From the NCBI RefSeq assembly GCF_008180155.1, contig NZ_VSZS01000064.1, forward strand, positions 287,675 through 351,674: DNA of 64,000 nt. Reading direction: 5' to 3'. How positions within the stretch are numbered: position 1 is the stretch's first letter; every line of letters starts with the position of its first letter. Below are positions 18,103 through 26,418 of this stretch, one piece after another. Position numbers and translations under genes: made by a program. The notes beneath the pieces were generated by a model. It was given only the letters and a program-made list of their open reading frames with translations. It was not told the DNA's origin and did no database searches. Origin of the DNA: Neoaquamicrobium microcysteis. GTDB taxonomy: Bacteria > Pseudomonadota > Alphaproteobacteria > Rhizobiales > Rhizobiaceae.

Positions 18103-18342
18103 GCAATTCCTCCCTTGCGTCGGTCCAGATGGGTGGGCCGACGATCGGGCCGGAGGTTAGGAGCGCCGGCTATGCGATTCTTCTCCACGGGCGCATGATT
18201 TTTGCGTGAGAGCGCAGTGGCACGATTGTCCGCTGGACGCCTGCAACGATGCAGAATACGCTGCGTCAATGCCGTGTCCGGGCTGAGGAGGATCGCTTCG
18301 ACGCGAAGCCGGCCAAGGGTTCTGTAGAGGGTGGAGGACCCC

Positions 18343-19287
18343 ATGGACCTTGTATTTTCGACCGACAATTATGAGCCCGCGAAGCGGTATGCTGCGTGGC
18401 GCGACGCCATCTGCGACGTCTATGTGCATGTCGACGTAAAGGCCGCCGATCCCGAGCGTTATCGCGGCTTCATTCGCGAGGCGAAATTCGGCGGCGTGGT
18501 GCTGACGGACATCCTGCTTTCGGAACAGAACATCAGGCGCAACCGCCAGCACATCTCGCGGCTGGATAAGGAATGCTACTATCTCCAGCTCCTGCACAAG
18601 GGCAGCATCAGCGTCGTGCAGGGCGGCGAGGTGCACAAGTCCAACGCGGCGCGCGGCGCGATCTTCTGCGCGACCGAACAGTATGAGCTGCACGGCCATG
18701 GCGAGGTCCGCTCGTTCTACCTCGAAATACCGCGCGACGAGTTCGCGCTGCGCTTTCCGCGCGAGCGGATACCCGTGTCGGCCGCACTCAACACCACGCA
18801 GGGGCTGGGCCGCATCGCCACCGAGTTCTGTGCGACGCTGGCCACCGAGGGCTCGCGCCTGGAGGACGGGGTTCGAGCCGGACTGGGCAGCCAGCTCATG
18901 GATTTGCTGGCCTTCTCGCTCATGACCAGCGAGGGCGACATGCCGGCCGCCGAAGGGGCGGTGCAGAAGGCGAGGTTGCGCTCGGTCCAGCAGTGGATCG
19001 AGACGCACATCGCCGAGCCCGACCTTTCGCTGGAGCGGGTGGCGACCGCCAACGGCATGTCGCTGCGCTATCTGCACCTGCTGTTCAGGAACTGCGACAT
19101 GTCCGCGTCGGAGTGGATCTGGAACCGCAGGCTGCAACTGGCCTACGACCGGATTTCGCGGGGCGACGGCGTGTCGATCACCGCGATCGCCTACGATCAC
19201 GGCTTCAACAGCTCGTCGCACTTCTCCACGATGTTCCGCAGGAAATACGGCCTGTCGCCGCGCGACATTGCGCGCAGCAGACAGTAG
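18343..19287 (+). CDS. AraC-family transcriptional regulator
   Basis: A 314-residue regulator. The N-terminal half resembles the AraC-binding-like domain (PF14525 type; DNYEPAKRYAAWRDAICDVYV). The C-terminal 100 residues carry two helix-turn-helices (DLSLERVATANGMSLRYLHLLF and ITAIAYDHGFNSSSHFSTMFRRKYG). The ATG at 18343 is preferred over an upstream GTG (18331) because GGAGG lies 5 nt before it. It is divergent from the CUT2 transporter operon across a 240-bp space and probably activates it. The sensed ligand is unknown. It ends 10 bp before convergent livF. Confidence 0.94.
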   Translation: MDLVFSTDNYEPAKRYAAWRDAICDVYVHVDVKAADPERYRGFIREAKFGGVVLTDILLSEQNIRRNRQHISRLDKECYYLQLLHKGSISVVQGGEVHKSNAARGAIFCATEQYELHGHGEVRSFYLEIPRDEFALRFPRERIPVSAALNTTQGLGRIATEFCATLATEGSRLEDGVRAGLGSQLMDLLAFSLMTSEGDMPAAEGAVQKARLRSVQQWIETHIAEPDLSLERVATANGMSLRYLHLLFRNCDMSASEWIWNRRLQLAYDRISRGDGVSITAIAYDHGFNSSSHFSTMFRRKYGLSPRDIARSRQ

Positions 19288-19297
19288 TCAGTCGGCC

Positions 19298-19996
19298 CTA
19301 AACTTCCAGCCACTCGCGCCGGATCGCCTCGTTGGCCAGAAGCTCGGCCGGCGTGCCCTCGAACACGATCTGGCCGTGCCCCATGACGTAGACGCGGTGC
19401 GAGATGCGCATCGCGATGACAAGCCTCTGCTCGACCAGCAGGATGGAAATGCCCCGCTGCGCGATCTCTTGCAGGAGCTCGCCGATGCGTTCCACCATCT
19501 GCGGCGCGAGGCCCTCGGTCGGCTCGTCGATCATGATGAGATCGGGATTGCCCATGAGCGTGCGGCAGATGGTGAGCATCTGCTGCTCGCCGCCCGACAG
19601 CGCGCCACCCGGGGCGTTGGCGCGGTCCTTGAGCTGCGGGAAGAGCTTCCACGTTTCTTCGAGGCTCCAGCGCGGGTTTTCGACCCCGCGCTTGATGCCC
19701 AGAAGCAGGTTTTGCTCGACCGTCAGCGAGGGGAAGATGGCGCGTTCTTCCGGCACGAAGCCGATGCCCAGATGCGCGATCTCGTGCGGGCTGCGCCCGG
19801 CCACCGGCTTGCCGCGGAACGTGATCCGGCCCTGCGGTGCGGGGTCGCCCATGATCGCCTTGAGCGTGGTGGAACGGCCCACACCGTTGCGCCCGAGGAT
19901 GCTGACGATCTCGTTGTCGCCCACTTCGAGGCTTACGCCCTGCAGGATGTGGCTCTTGCCGTAATAGGCGTGAAGGTCGCTTACCTGAAGCATCAT
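19298..19996 (-). CDS. livF: Branched-chain amino acid-type ABC transporter ATPase LivF
   Basis: A 232-residue ATPase of the LivF type. The Walker A motif reads GRNGVGRST, where the usual Lys is Arg (canonical GRNGVGKST). The signature is LSGGEQQMLTICRTLM and Walker B is LIMIDEP. The K-to-R change in Walker A is unusual for an active ATPase; LivG keeps its Lys. The start overlaps livG by ATGA. It is the last gene of the liv-type operon. Confidence 0.94.
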   Translation of the reverse strand: MMLQVSDLHAYYGKSHILQGVSLEVGDNEIVSILGRNGVGRSTTLKAIMGDPAPQGRITFRGKPVAGRSPHEIAHLGIGFVPEERAIFPSLTVEQNLLLGIKRGVENPRWSLEETWKLFPQLKDRANAPGGALSGGEQQMLTICRTLMGNPDLIMIDEPTEGLAPQMVERIGELLQEIAQRGISILLVEQRLVIAMRISHRVYVMGHGQIVFEGTPAELLANEAIRREWLEV

Positions 19997-20757
19997 GCGG
20001 CCTCCGTGCCGAGATAGGCCTGCTGGACCGCGGCATTGGCCTTGATCCGCTCAGGCGTGTCCGATGCGATCACCTGTCCGTAGACGAGCACCGAAATGCG
20101 GTCTGCCAGATCGAAGACGACATGCATGTCGTGCTCGATCATCAGTAGCGTGCGGTTCTCGCTGACCTTGCGGATCAGCGCGACGACGCGTTCCACCTCG
20201 GCATGGCTCATGCCGGCCGTGGGCTCGTCGAGCAGGATGACGTCGGCGCTGCCGGCGATGGTGAGGCCGATCTCGAGCGCGCGCTGCTCGCCATAGGTCA
20301 GCACGCCCGCAGGCACGTCCGCGCGGTCCATCAGGTCGATTTCGGTCAGGATTTCCTCGGTGCGGCGTCTCACCTCGTCCAGCCGCTCCACCCCTTTCCA
20401 GAACGCATATTTGTGGCCCATAGCCCACAGCGTCGCGCAGCGGACGTTTTCCCACACGCTCAGGCGCGGGAAGATGTTGGTGACCTGGAAGCTGCGCGAC
20501 AGGCCGCGCCGGTTGATGAGCTGCGGCGGCATGCCGGCAATGTCTTCGCCGCGCAGCTCTATCGTCCCCCCGTCTGGGCGATAGTGCCCGCTGATGAGAT
20601 GGAACAGCGTCGACTTGCCGGCGCCGTTCGGGCCGATGACGGCATGGCGCTCGCCCGGCGCCACGACGAGGTCGACGCCGCGGATGATCTCCATAGGGCC
20701 GAAGCTCTTGCGGACGCCGGCGAGCTCGATGGCCGGAACAGGGCGGGCTTCGTTCAT
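19993..20757 (-). CDS. livG: Branched-chain amino acid-type ABC transporter ATPase LivG
   Basis: A 254-residue ATPase with Walker A GPNGAGKST, the LivG-typical NRRGLSRSFQVTNIFPRLSVWENV stretch, a signature-region LTYGEQRALEIGLTIAG and Walker B VILLDEPTAGMSHAE. Its pairing with LivF and the two permeases indicates a HAAT-family importer. It overlaps livM by 4 bp. The neighbouring acyl-CoA genes make a carboxylic acid or ester a more likely substrate than amino acids (inference). Confidence 0.95.
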   Translation of the reverse strand: MNEARPVPAIELAGVRKSFGPMEIIRGVDLVVAPGERHAVIGPNGAGKSTLFHLISGHYRPDGGTIELRGEDIAGMPPQLINRRGLSRSFQVTNIFPRLSVWENVRCATLWAMGHKYAFWKGVERLDEVRRRTEEILTEIDLMDRADVPAGVLTYGEQRALEIGLTIAGSADVILLDEPTAGMSHAEVERVVALIRKVSENRTLLMIEHDMHVVFDLADRISVLVYGQVIASDTPERIKANAAVQQAYLGTEAA

Positions 20758-22046
20758 CGGTTCCCCCTTTGCGGCAGGGCCGCGTCATAGGCGTTGCGGG
20801 CAAGGCGCGCGGCGCGCAGGAACAGCCAGAGCCCGACCGCGAACACGACGGCTCCGATCGCCCAAGGCGTCAGCGTCGTCACGTCGAACGGGATCGAGTA
20901 GAGCGTCATGCGCGGCCCATAGGCGGCCCTGATGCTGAACTGGTGGCTGGTCTCGATAAGCATGGCGAGCCCCGCCACCGCAACCGCACCCGGCACGAAC
21001 ATCAGGAAGTAGTAGGGCAGCACGCGATGCAGCGTGCGCGCGGCCAGCAGCGGCTGCTGCATGGAGAGCAGGCCCGCGATGCCGCCCGGCGCGAACATCA
21101 CCACCCCGATGAACAGCAGGCCGACATAGAGCGGCCACACAGTCGTGGCGTCGCTGAGTATCAGCTGGAGCCAGGTGACGAGGATCGCGCCGATGATCGG
21201 GCCGGCAAAGTTTCCGACACCGCCGATATAGGTCATCAGCACGACCGAGCCGGATTCCACGGCGCCCATCTGCGCGGCGTTGACGATCTCGAAATTGATC
21301 GCTGACAGGCCGCCCGCGACACCGGCGAAGAGGCCCGACAGGCTGAAGGCGATGAAGCGCACCGTGCTGGGATCGTAGCCGATGAAGCTGACACGCTGGG
21401 GGTTGTCGCGAACGGCGTTGCAGATGCGCCCGAACGGGGTGCGCGTGATGGCGTACATCAGCACGATCGACAGGAAGCACCACGCCGCGATCAGGTAGTA
21501 GACCTGTATCTGCGGACCGAAAGAGTAGCCGAAGACGCGCAGCATGTCTGTTCTGTCGGTGGTGATGCCTTCCTCGCCGCCAAAGAAGCGGCGCAGGATG
21601 AGCGCGCTGGACGCGACGAGCTCGCCGATGCCCAGCGTAATCATGGCGAAGGCCGTTCCCGCGCGTTTCGTCGCCACCGCGCCGAAAAGCACGCCGAAAA
21701 ACAGCCCGCCCAGCGCGCCGACGACAGGAAACAGAGGCAGCGGTATCGGATAGCTGTTGCCGCCGACCAGGTTGAGCATGTGAACCGTGGCGAAACCGCC
21801 CAGCCCGAAGAATACCGCATGGCCGAAGGACAGCAGTCCCGTCTGGCCCAGCAGCATGTTGTAGGACAGGGCGAAGACGATCATCGTCCCCATCAGACTC
21901 ATGGTGGAAAGCGCAAGCCGCGAGCTGAAGACGTAGGGAAGCAGCAGCAGGGTGAGCGCCAGCGCGATCCAGATGCCGTACCGGACGAGAAGTCCGGCAC
22001 GGGTCGAGGCGGGCGCGGCGGAAGAGATCGTGGCAGACTGGTTCAT
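20754..22046 (-). CDS. livM: Branched-chain amino acid-type ABC permease LivM
   Basis: A 430-residue membrane protein of the LivM type with the family motif LLGQTGLLSFGHAVFFGLGGF, GIGELVASSALILRRFFGGEEG and IGYDPSTVRFIAFSLSGLFAGVAGGL. It is longer than many LivM proteins because of an extra C-terminal hydrophobic region (about residues 335-415) with two to three further TM segments. It overlaps livH (ATGA) and livG (ATGA). Confidence 0.94.
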   Translation of the reverse strand: MNQSATISSAAPASTRAGLLVRYGIWIALALTLLLLPYVFSSRLALSTMSLMGTMIVFALSYNMLLGQTGLLSFGHAVFFGLGGFATVHMLNLVGGNSYPIPLPLFPVVGALGGLFFGVLFGAVATKRAGTAFAMITLGIGELVASSALILRRFFGGEEGITTDRTDMLRVFGYSFGPQIQVYYLIAAWCFLSIVLMYAITRTPFGRICNAVRDNPQRVSFIGYDPSTVRFIAFSLSGLFAGVAGGLSAINFEIVNAAQMGAVESGSVVLMTYIGGVGNFAGPIIGAILVTWLQLILSDATTVWPLYVGLLFIGVVMFAPGGIAGLLSMQQPLLAARTLHRVLPYYFLMFVPGAVAVAGLAMLIETSHQFSIRAAYGPRMTLYSIPFDVTTLTPWAIGAVVFAVGLWLFLRAARLARNAYDAALPQRGNR

Positions 22047-22993
22047 GTGTCACGGGTTCCCATGAGTCCGCGCGGCCGGAAGATCAGGACCAGCACCAGC
22101 AGGATGTACGGCATGATCGGCGCGATCTGCGCGATGGTGACGCGCCAGATGTCGGCCAGCCAGACTTCCAGAACGGCGGAGAGCTGCGAAGTGCCGAACA
22201 GGTCGGCAAGCGAGACGTTGAAGGCGACCGCGAAGGTCTGGACGAGACCGATCAGCAGGGACGCGACGAGCGCACCGCCGAGCGAGCCCAGCCCGCCGAC
22301 GACCACGACGACGAACAGGATCGGCCCCAGCAGGGCTGCCATGTTGGACTGCGTGATCAGGATCGGCCCGGCGATCACGCCGGCGATTGCCGCCAGGCCC
22401 ACGCCCACGCCGAAGACCAGCATGAAGATGCGGTCGACATTGTGGCCCAGCATGCCGACCATGCCCGGATGGGTGAGCGCCGCCTGCACGATAAGGCCGA
22501 TGCGCGTGCGCTTGATCGTGAGAAGCAGGGCGATGAAGATCGCGACCGATATCAGCAGCACGAAGAGCCTGAACGCCGGATAGTTGACCGAGAACACCGT
22601 GAAGGCCGCGAAATCGAGAGATGGCGGCACGCGGTAATCGACCGGCAGCTTACCCCAGAACATCTCGACCATCTCGGTGATGACGAAGGTGAGGCCGAAG
22701 GTGAAGAGCAGCTCGGCGACGTGGCCGTGCTTGTGCACGCGGCGCAGCCCGTAGCGCTCTACGGCCATGCCGATCAGCCCGACGAGTACCGGGGCGATGA
22801 TGAGCGCTGGCCAGAAACCCAGCCTGCGGCTGATCTCGAAGCCGAAGAACGCGCCGAGCATGTAGAAGCTCGCATGGGCAAGGTTGAGCACGCCCATCAT
22901 GCTGAAAATGACGGTCAGCCCGCTGGCCATCAGGAACAGCAGCATGCCGTAAAGGACGCCGTTGAGCGTCGAAACAAGGATGATCTCAAGCAC
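22043..22993 (-). CDS. livH: Branched-chain amino acid-type ABC permease LivH
   Basis: A 316-residue membrane protein of the LivH type (GMLLFLMASGLTVIFSMMGVLNLAHASFYMLGAFFG). The start is a GTG at 22993 with GGAAGG 6 nt upstream. It follows the binding-protein gene after 93 bp containing a strong stem-loop and overlaps livM. Confidence 0.94.
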   Translation of the reverse strand: MLEIILVSTLNGVLYGMLLFLMASGLTVIFSMMGVLNLAHASFYMLGAFFGFEISRRLGFWPALIIAPVLVGLIGMAVERYGLRRVHKHGHVAELLFTFGLTFVITEMVEMFWGKLPVDYRVPPSLDFAAFTVFSVNYPAFRLFVLLISVAIFIALLLTIKRTRIGLIVQAALTHPGMVGMLGHNVDRIFMLVFGVGVGLAAIAGVIAGPILITQSNMAALLGPILFVVVVVGGLGSLGGALVASLLIGLVQTFAVAFNVSLADLFGTSQLSAVLEVWLADIWRVTIAQIAPIMPYILLVLVLIFRPRGLMGTRDT

Positions 22994-23045
22994 GGTTGAA
23001 CCTTCCGCGGCCGTTGCCGGCGCTTTCAGGAGGATTTTGCGGATG

Positions 23046-23076
23046 GGCCGGGCGGCGCGCGGAGCGCCACCCGGCC
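23046..23076 (-). terminator. Intercistronic stem-loop between binding-protein gene and livH
   Basis: A 13-bp inverted repeat with arms 23046-23058 and 23064-23076 and a 5-nt loop. The single mismatch is a G-U pair in the minus-strand transcript. GC content is near 100 percent and there is no T-run. It occupies the same position relative to the binding-protein gene as the hairpin at 16068-16094, so a role in stabilising the upstream mRNA or attenuating the permease genes is likely. Confidence 0.7.
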
Positions 23077-23086
23077 GGTTCGTCCC

Positions 23087-24334
23087 TTACGGACGTTCCA
23101 TCTCGCAGGTCGTGGGAAGCAGCGTGTCCTCGGTGGGCACGGTGGCGGCGAGCTTCCAGCCCCAGCCGGTGTGCTCCTCGTCGAACTTCTCGCCCTCGCC
23201 AAGCTCGCCCAGCGCCGCGATGTAGAGCGGCTGGAAGAACTGGTGGTCGTCCGCGCGCATGAAGCCCTCCTCGCCCTTGGCGAAGCTGTCGTGCTTCATC
23301 TCGACGAGCTTGGGTATGAAATCGCCCGGATCCTCCGACCCGGCCTCTTCCATGGCCTTGAACACCATGTCCATCATGTTGAACACGCGCGGGAAGTAGA
23401 CCGGAGCGGACGAGAACCGCTCCATATAAGCGCCGGCGCGTTCTTCCGCCGGGCCGTAGCCGAGATTGTTGATGCCCTCGTTGATCTGGAAGACCTTGTT
23501 TTCGAGGTTCGCCTGCTTGATGGCGGTGGGTGCGCCGGCGCCGCCGGCATAGAACGTGTACCAGTCGACATCGAGGCCGGTTTCGCCGGCCGCCTTTATC
23601 AGCAGTGCCAGATCCTGGCCCCAGTTGCCGGTGATGACGGTGTCTGCGCCGGAAGCGCGGATCTTGGCGACATAGGGCGCGAAGTCGGTGATGCGCACCA
23701 GCGGATGATACTCGTCGCCGACGATCTCGATGTCAGGACGCTTTTCATTGAGCATGCGCTTGGCGGCACCCGCTACCGCATGGCCGAACGAATAGTCCTG
23801 CGAGATAAGGTAGACCTTCTTGATGTCTTCCTTGTCCTTCATGAAATTCGTCAGCGCTTCCATCTTAATGTCGGCGCTGGCATCCCAGGTGAAGTGCCAG
23901 TAGCTGCACTTCTCGTTGGTCAGCACCGGATCGATGGCGGCGTAGTTCAGGTGGACGATGTTCTCGCCCGGATTGCGCTCATTGTACTTGGTGATGAAGT
24001 CGGAAACCGCGACCGCGACAGACGAACCGTTGCCCTGCACGATGACCTGAATGCCCTCGTCGATGGCCTTCTGCACCTGCACGAGGCTGATCTGGGGGTT
24101 GGTCTGGTTGTCGTAGCCGACGATCTGAACCTGCTTGCCGTTGATGCCGCCGCGCGCGTTGACCTCGTCGGCGATGAAGTTGAGCTGGTTGAGCCCGATC
24201 TGGCCGATGCTGGCGCCGCCGCCCGAGAGCGGATCGACATAGCCGATCTTGATCGTTTCCTGGGCCATTGCCGACAGCGCGGTCGAGCCCAGCATGGCGA
24301 GCGCAAGCGCCGCCGATCCGATGAATGTTCTCAT
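23087..24334 (-). CDS. Branched-chain amino acid-type ABC substrate-binding protein
   Basis: A 415-residue periplasmic binding protein of the Peripla_BP_6 (LivJ/LivK) family. The signal peptide is MRTFIGSAALALAMLGSTALSAMA, followed by IKIGYVDPLSGGGASIG. Later segments such as YNERNPGENIVHLNYAAIDPVLTNEKC and VYLISQDYSFGHAVAGAAKR fit the family. The ATG at 24334 has GGAGGAGA upstream. It is the first gene of the operon. Homologues of this length often sit beside aromatic-acid or fatty-acid genes, as here; the ligand is not determined by sequence. Confidence 0.94.
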   Translation of the reverse strand: MRTFIGSAALALAMLGSTALSAMAQETIKIGYVDPLSGGGASIGQIGLNQLNFIADEVNARGGINGKQVQIVGYDNQTNPQISLVQVQKAIDEGIQVIVQGNGSSVAVAVSDFITKYNERNPGENIVHLNYAAIDPVLTNEKCSYWHFTWDASADIKMEALTNFMKDKEDIKKVYLISQDYSFGHAVAGAAKRMLNEKRPDIEIVGDEYHPLVRITDFAPYVAKIRASGADTVITGNWGQDLALLIKAAGETGLDVDWYTFYAGGAGAPTAIKQANLENKVFQINEGINNLGYGPAEERAGAYMERFSSAPVYFPRVFNMMDMVFKAMEEAGSEDPGDFIPKLVEMKHDSFAKGEEGFMRADDHQFFQPLYIAALGELGEGEKFDEEHTGWGWKLAATVPTEDTLLPTTCEMERP

Positions 24335-24411
24335 TGTTCTCCTCCACAAAACGGGAACGGACTATCCATCCCCCTCCATTTCCGGCAGCGTCGATGGCGT
24401 TGTCGTAGCGC

Positions 24412-24436
24412 CCCGCGGTTCCTTCCAGACCGCGGG
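24412..24436 (-). terminator. Hairpin downstream of the SDR gene
   Basis: Perfect 8-bp arms CCCGCGGT (24412-24419) and ACCGCGGG (24429-24436) with a 9-nt loop, in the 195-bp space between the SDR stop and the liv-type binding-protein start. It may end the SDR transcript or shape the leader region of the liv operon. There is no T-run. Confidence 0.45.
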
Positions 24437-24529
24437 ACTTCCGCCCCTCGATGCTGCCCTGCAGCGCGCCGCGATCCTCAGATCCGTTCTGCGCGCTCCA
24501 ATCCGTCGTTTCGTCGCGCTGTTCTCCCG

Positions 24530-25423
24530 TCAGCCGTTGGCTACCTTTGCCGGCTCATTGGCGGCGGCGCTTGCGACCTCACGCTCGCTCTGCACGAAGC
24601 CGTAGCCGGGCACGATGTCGCCGGTCCGGTCCGAGATGCGGTCCCAGTTGGTCCGCACCCGCTCGGCCGCCCCATTGTCCGCGCCGACGAAAGCGCCACT
24701 GGTGAGCGTGATGTTGGCTTGCGCGAAATGCCCGGCTCCGGCGCACAGGATCGCCCGTGTCGGCGCATCCTCGGCAACGAGCGCCAGAAGCCCGGGGCTT
24801 ACGAGTTCGGGAGAAAGCCGGTCGAGCGTATCCTGCGACATGAGCCCGCCGGTCATGGCCGTGGCGGCCGTGGGCGCGAGGCAGTTGACGCGGATGTCGT
24901 ATTTCTCGCCCTCGAGCGCGAGGGTCTGCATGAGACCGACGAGCGCCATCTTGGCTGCTCCGTAGTTCGACTGGCCGAAATTGCCGAAGAGACCCGACGA
25001 GGAGGTGGTCATCACCACGCGTCCGTATTTCTGCTCGCGCATGATCTCCCACACGGCCTTGGTGCAGACGACCGAGCCGATGAGGTGCACGTCGATGACT
25101 TCGCGGAACTCGGCCAGCGTCATCTTCGCGAACGTCCTGTCGCGCAGGATGCCGGCATTGTTGACGAGGATATCGACGCGGCCCCAGGCGGACATCGCCT
25201 GAGCGACCATTTCCCCAATGCGGGCTTCGTCCGTGACGGATGCCGCGAAGGCGAGCGCTTGCGCACCCTTCGCCCGAAGCCCGGCGGCGACGCGCTCGGC
25301 GGCCTCGTCGTTCATGTCGTTGACGAGGAGTTTGGCGCCAAGACCGGCAAGCAGTTCGGCATGGGCCTTGCCCAGCCCGCCGCCGGCACCCGTAACGATC
25401 GCCACCCGGTCCTGAAGCTGCAT
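24530..25423 (-). CDS. Short-chain dehydrogenase/reductase (SDR), 3-hydroxyacyl-CoA dehydrogenase-like
   Basis: A 297-residue SDR resembling the N-terminal dehydrogenase of peroxisomal multifunctional enzyme type 2 (HSD17B4). It shows the TGAGGGLGKAHA nucleotide-binding motif, NNAG, a catalytic Ser in the TTSSSG strand, YxxxK (YGAAK) and a C-terminal extension of about 50 residues. The likely reaction is NAD-dependent oxidation of a 3-hydroxyacyl-CoA or a related alcohol. The ATG at 25423 has GAGGAG 5 nt upstream, better placed than the GTG two codons earlier. Its neighbours are a TetR regulator and beta-oxidation genes. Confidence 0.92.
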   Translation of the reverse strand: MQLQDRVAIVTGAGGGLGKAHAELLAGLGAKLLVNDMNDEAAERVAAGLRAKGAQALAFAASVTDEARIGEMVAQAMSAWGRVDILVNNAGILRDRTFAKMTLAEFREVIDVHLIGSVVCTKAVWEIMREQKYGRVVMTTSSSGLFGNFGQSNYGAAKMALVGLMQTLALEGEKYDIRVNCLAPTAATAMTGGLMSQDTLDRLSPELVSPGLLALVAEDAPTRAILCAGAGHFAQANITLTSGAFVGADNGAAERVRTNWDRISDRTGDIVPGYGFVQSEREVASAAANEPAKVANG

Positions 25424-25609
25424 TTCCACTCCTCACCACATGGAACAACTAATTCACTCACTAGATAATTAATAATCTGCGCGCAAGGGCTTCTTTGTGC
25501 GGAGAGGTGCTTTTCGAAAGTCGTCATGGAGTTTGCGCGAACGCTATCGGCCACGCCGATGCAGGGGCACGAAGGTGGACGACGGGTGCTGGGGAACGGA
25601 TTGGCGAGG
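25424..25609. promoter_or_regulatory. AT-rich leader of the SDR gene with ACTCACTA element
   Basis: This 186-bp space between the TetR stop and the SDR start contains a markedly AT-rich stretch (about 25446-25478). It includes ACTCACTA at 25456-25463, flanked by TAATT and AATTA. The same octamer recurs in the esterase/acyl-CoA dehydrogenase divergent region at 30915-30922. It may hold the SDR promoter and a TetR-family operator. Confidence 0.4.
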
Positions 25610-26305
25610 CTAGTGAGCTGCCGGCATGCGCTGTTTGCAGATCGCCATGAAGCCCGCAGCCATGAAGCTCGACATGCGCTCCTTGACCGCGACGAAATCG
25701 TCGGATCGGCACAGGCCGCCCGAAAGCTCGTCGATGCGACCGGTGCGCGCCAGCGTCAGCACCAGCGCGCCTGTCACGAAATGATAGCCCCAGAAGATGT
25801 CCTCGGCCGCGGCATCGGGAAGCGCCTTTTTCAAGATGCCGACGAGCCGCAGCACCACGGGGTCGAAATGCTCGTCCATCATCTGCGCGCCCCAGCCGGG
25901 CGTGTTGGCCACCTGAGAGGCGAGTGCCGCATAATTGCGCCAGCCCTCGCCGCCCTCGATGTAGAGATCGAGGTCCGTGTCGAGAAACGCGCGCAGCGCG
26001 CCTTCCACCGTCGGCTTGCCCTTCGAGGCCTTCTCGTACTCCTCAAGCATTCTCATCCGCCGCTCGCTTGTCACGACGGCGCGGCGGGCGAACACCTGGT
26101 CGAAGAGCGCCTTCTTGTCATCGAAGTAGTAGTTGATGAGCGTGTGGTGAACGCCGACATGCTTGGCGACGTCCTTGAGGGTGACGCCGTAGAGACCATG
26201 TTGGGAGAAAAGCAGTTCCGCGGCGTCGAGGATCTGCTCGATCATCTCCTCGCGCTGTCTGGCCTTTATCGAACCTTTGCGGCGCGGTGTCTTTTGCTCA
26301 GTCAA
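25610..26305 (-). CDS. TetR/AcrR-family transcriptional regulator
   Basis: A 231-residue TetR-family regulator. The HTH is near residues 21-70 (MIEQILDAAELLFSQHGLYGVTLKDVAKHVGVHHTLINYYFDDKKALF). The C-terminal ligand domain is helical and unclassified. The start is a TTG at 26305 with GGAGAG about 8 nt upstream; no closer ATG would keep the basic N-terminal arm (TPRRKGSIKARQR). It lies between the SDR and thiolase genes and probably represses the surrounding acyl-CoA genes in response to an acyl-CoA (inference). Confidence 0.92.
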   Translation of the reverse strand: MTEQKTPRRKGSIKARQREEMIEQILDAAELLFSQHGLYGVTLKDVAKHVGVHHTLINYYFDDKKALFDQVFARRAVVTSERRMRMLEEYEKASKGKPTVEGALRAFLDTDLDLYIEGGEGWRNYAALASQVANTPGWGAQMMDEHFDPVVLRLVGILKKALPDAAAEDIFWGYHFVTGALVLTLARTGRIDELSGGLCRSDDFVAVKERMSSFMAAGFMAICKQRMPAAH

Positions 26306-26323
26306 GATTCCGGTCTCTCCGAA

Positions 26324-26373
26324 CGGGGTAGCAAGGGCCCGGCGGCAAGGCCGGACCCCCAGTAACTACCCCG
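26324..26373 (-). terminator. Composite hairpin between thiolase and TetR genes
   Basis: Outer arms CGGGGTAG (26324-26331) and CTACCCCG (26366-26373) are perfect. An inner GC-rich arm pair, GGGCCCGGC (26335-26343) with GCCGGACCC (26350-26358), has one mismatch. The structure lies after the thiolase stop and before the TetR start on the same strand, so it may end the ligase-thiolase transcript. Confidence 0.5.
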
Positions 26374-26418
26374 AAAGACGCCGTTGGCCTAGATCGCCGT
26401 GACAGCAGCGCAAACGCG

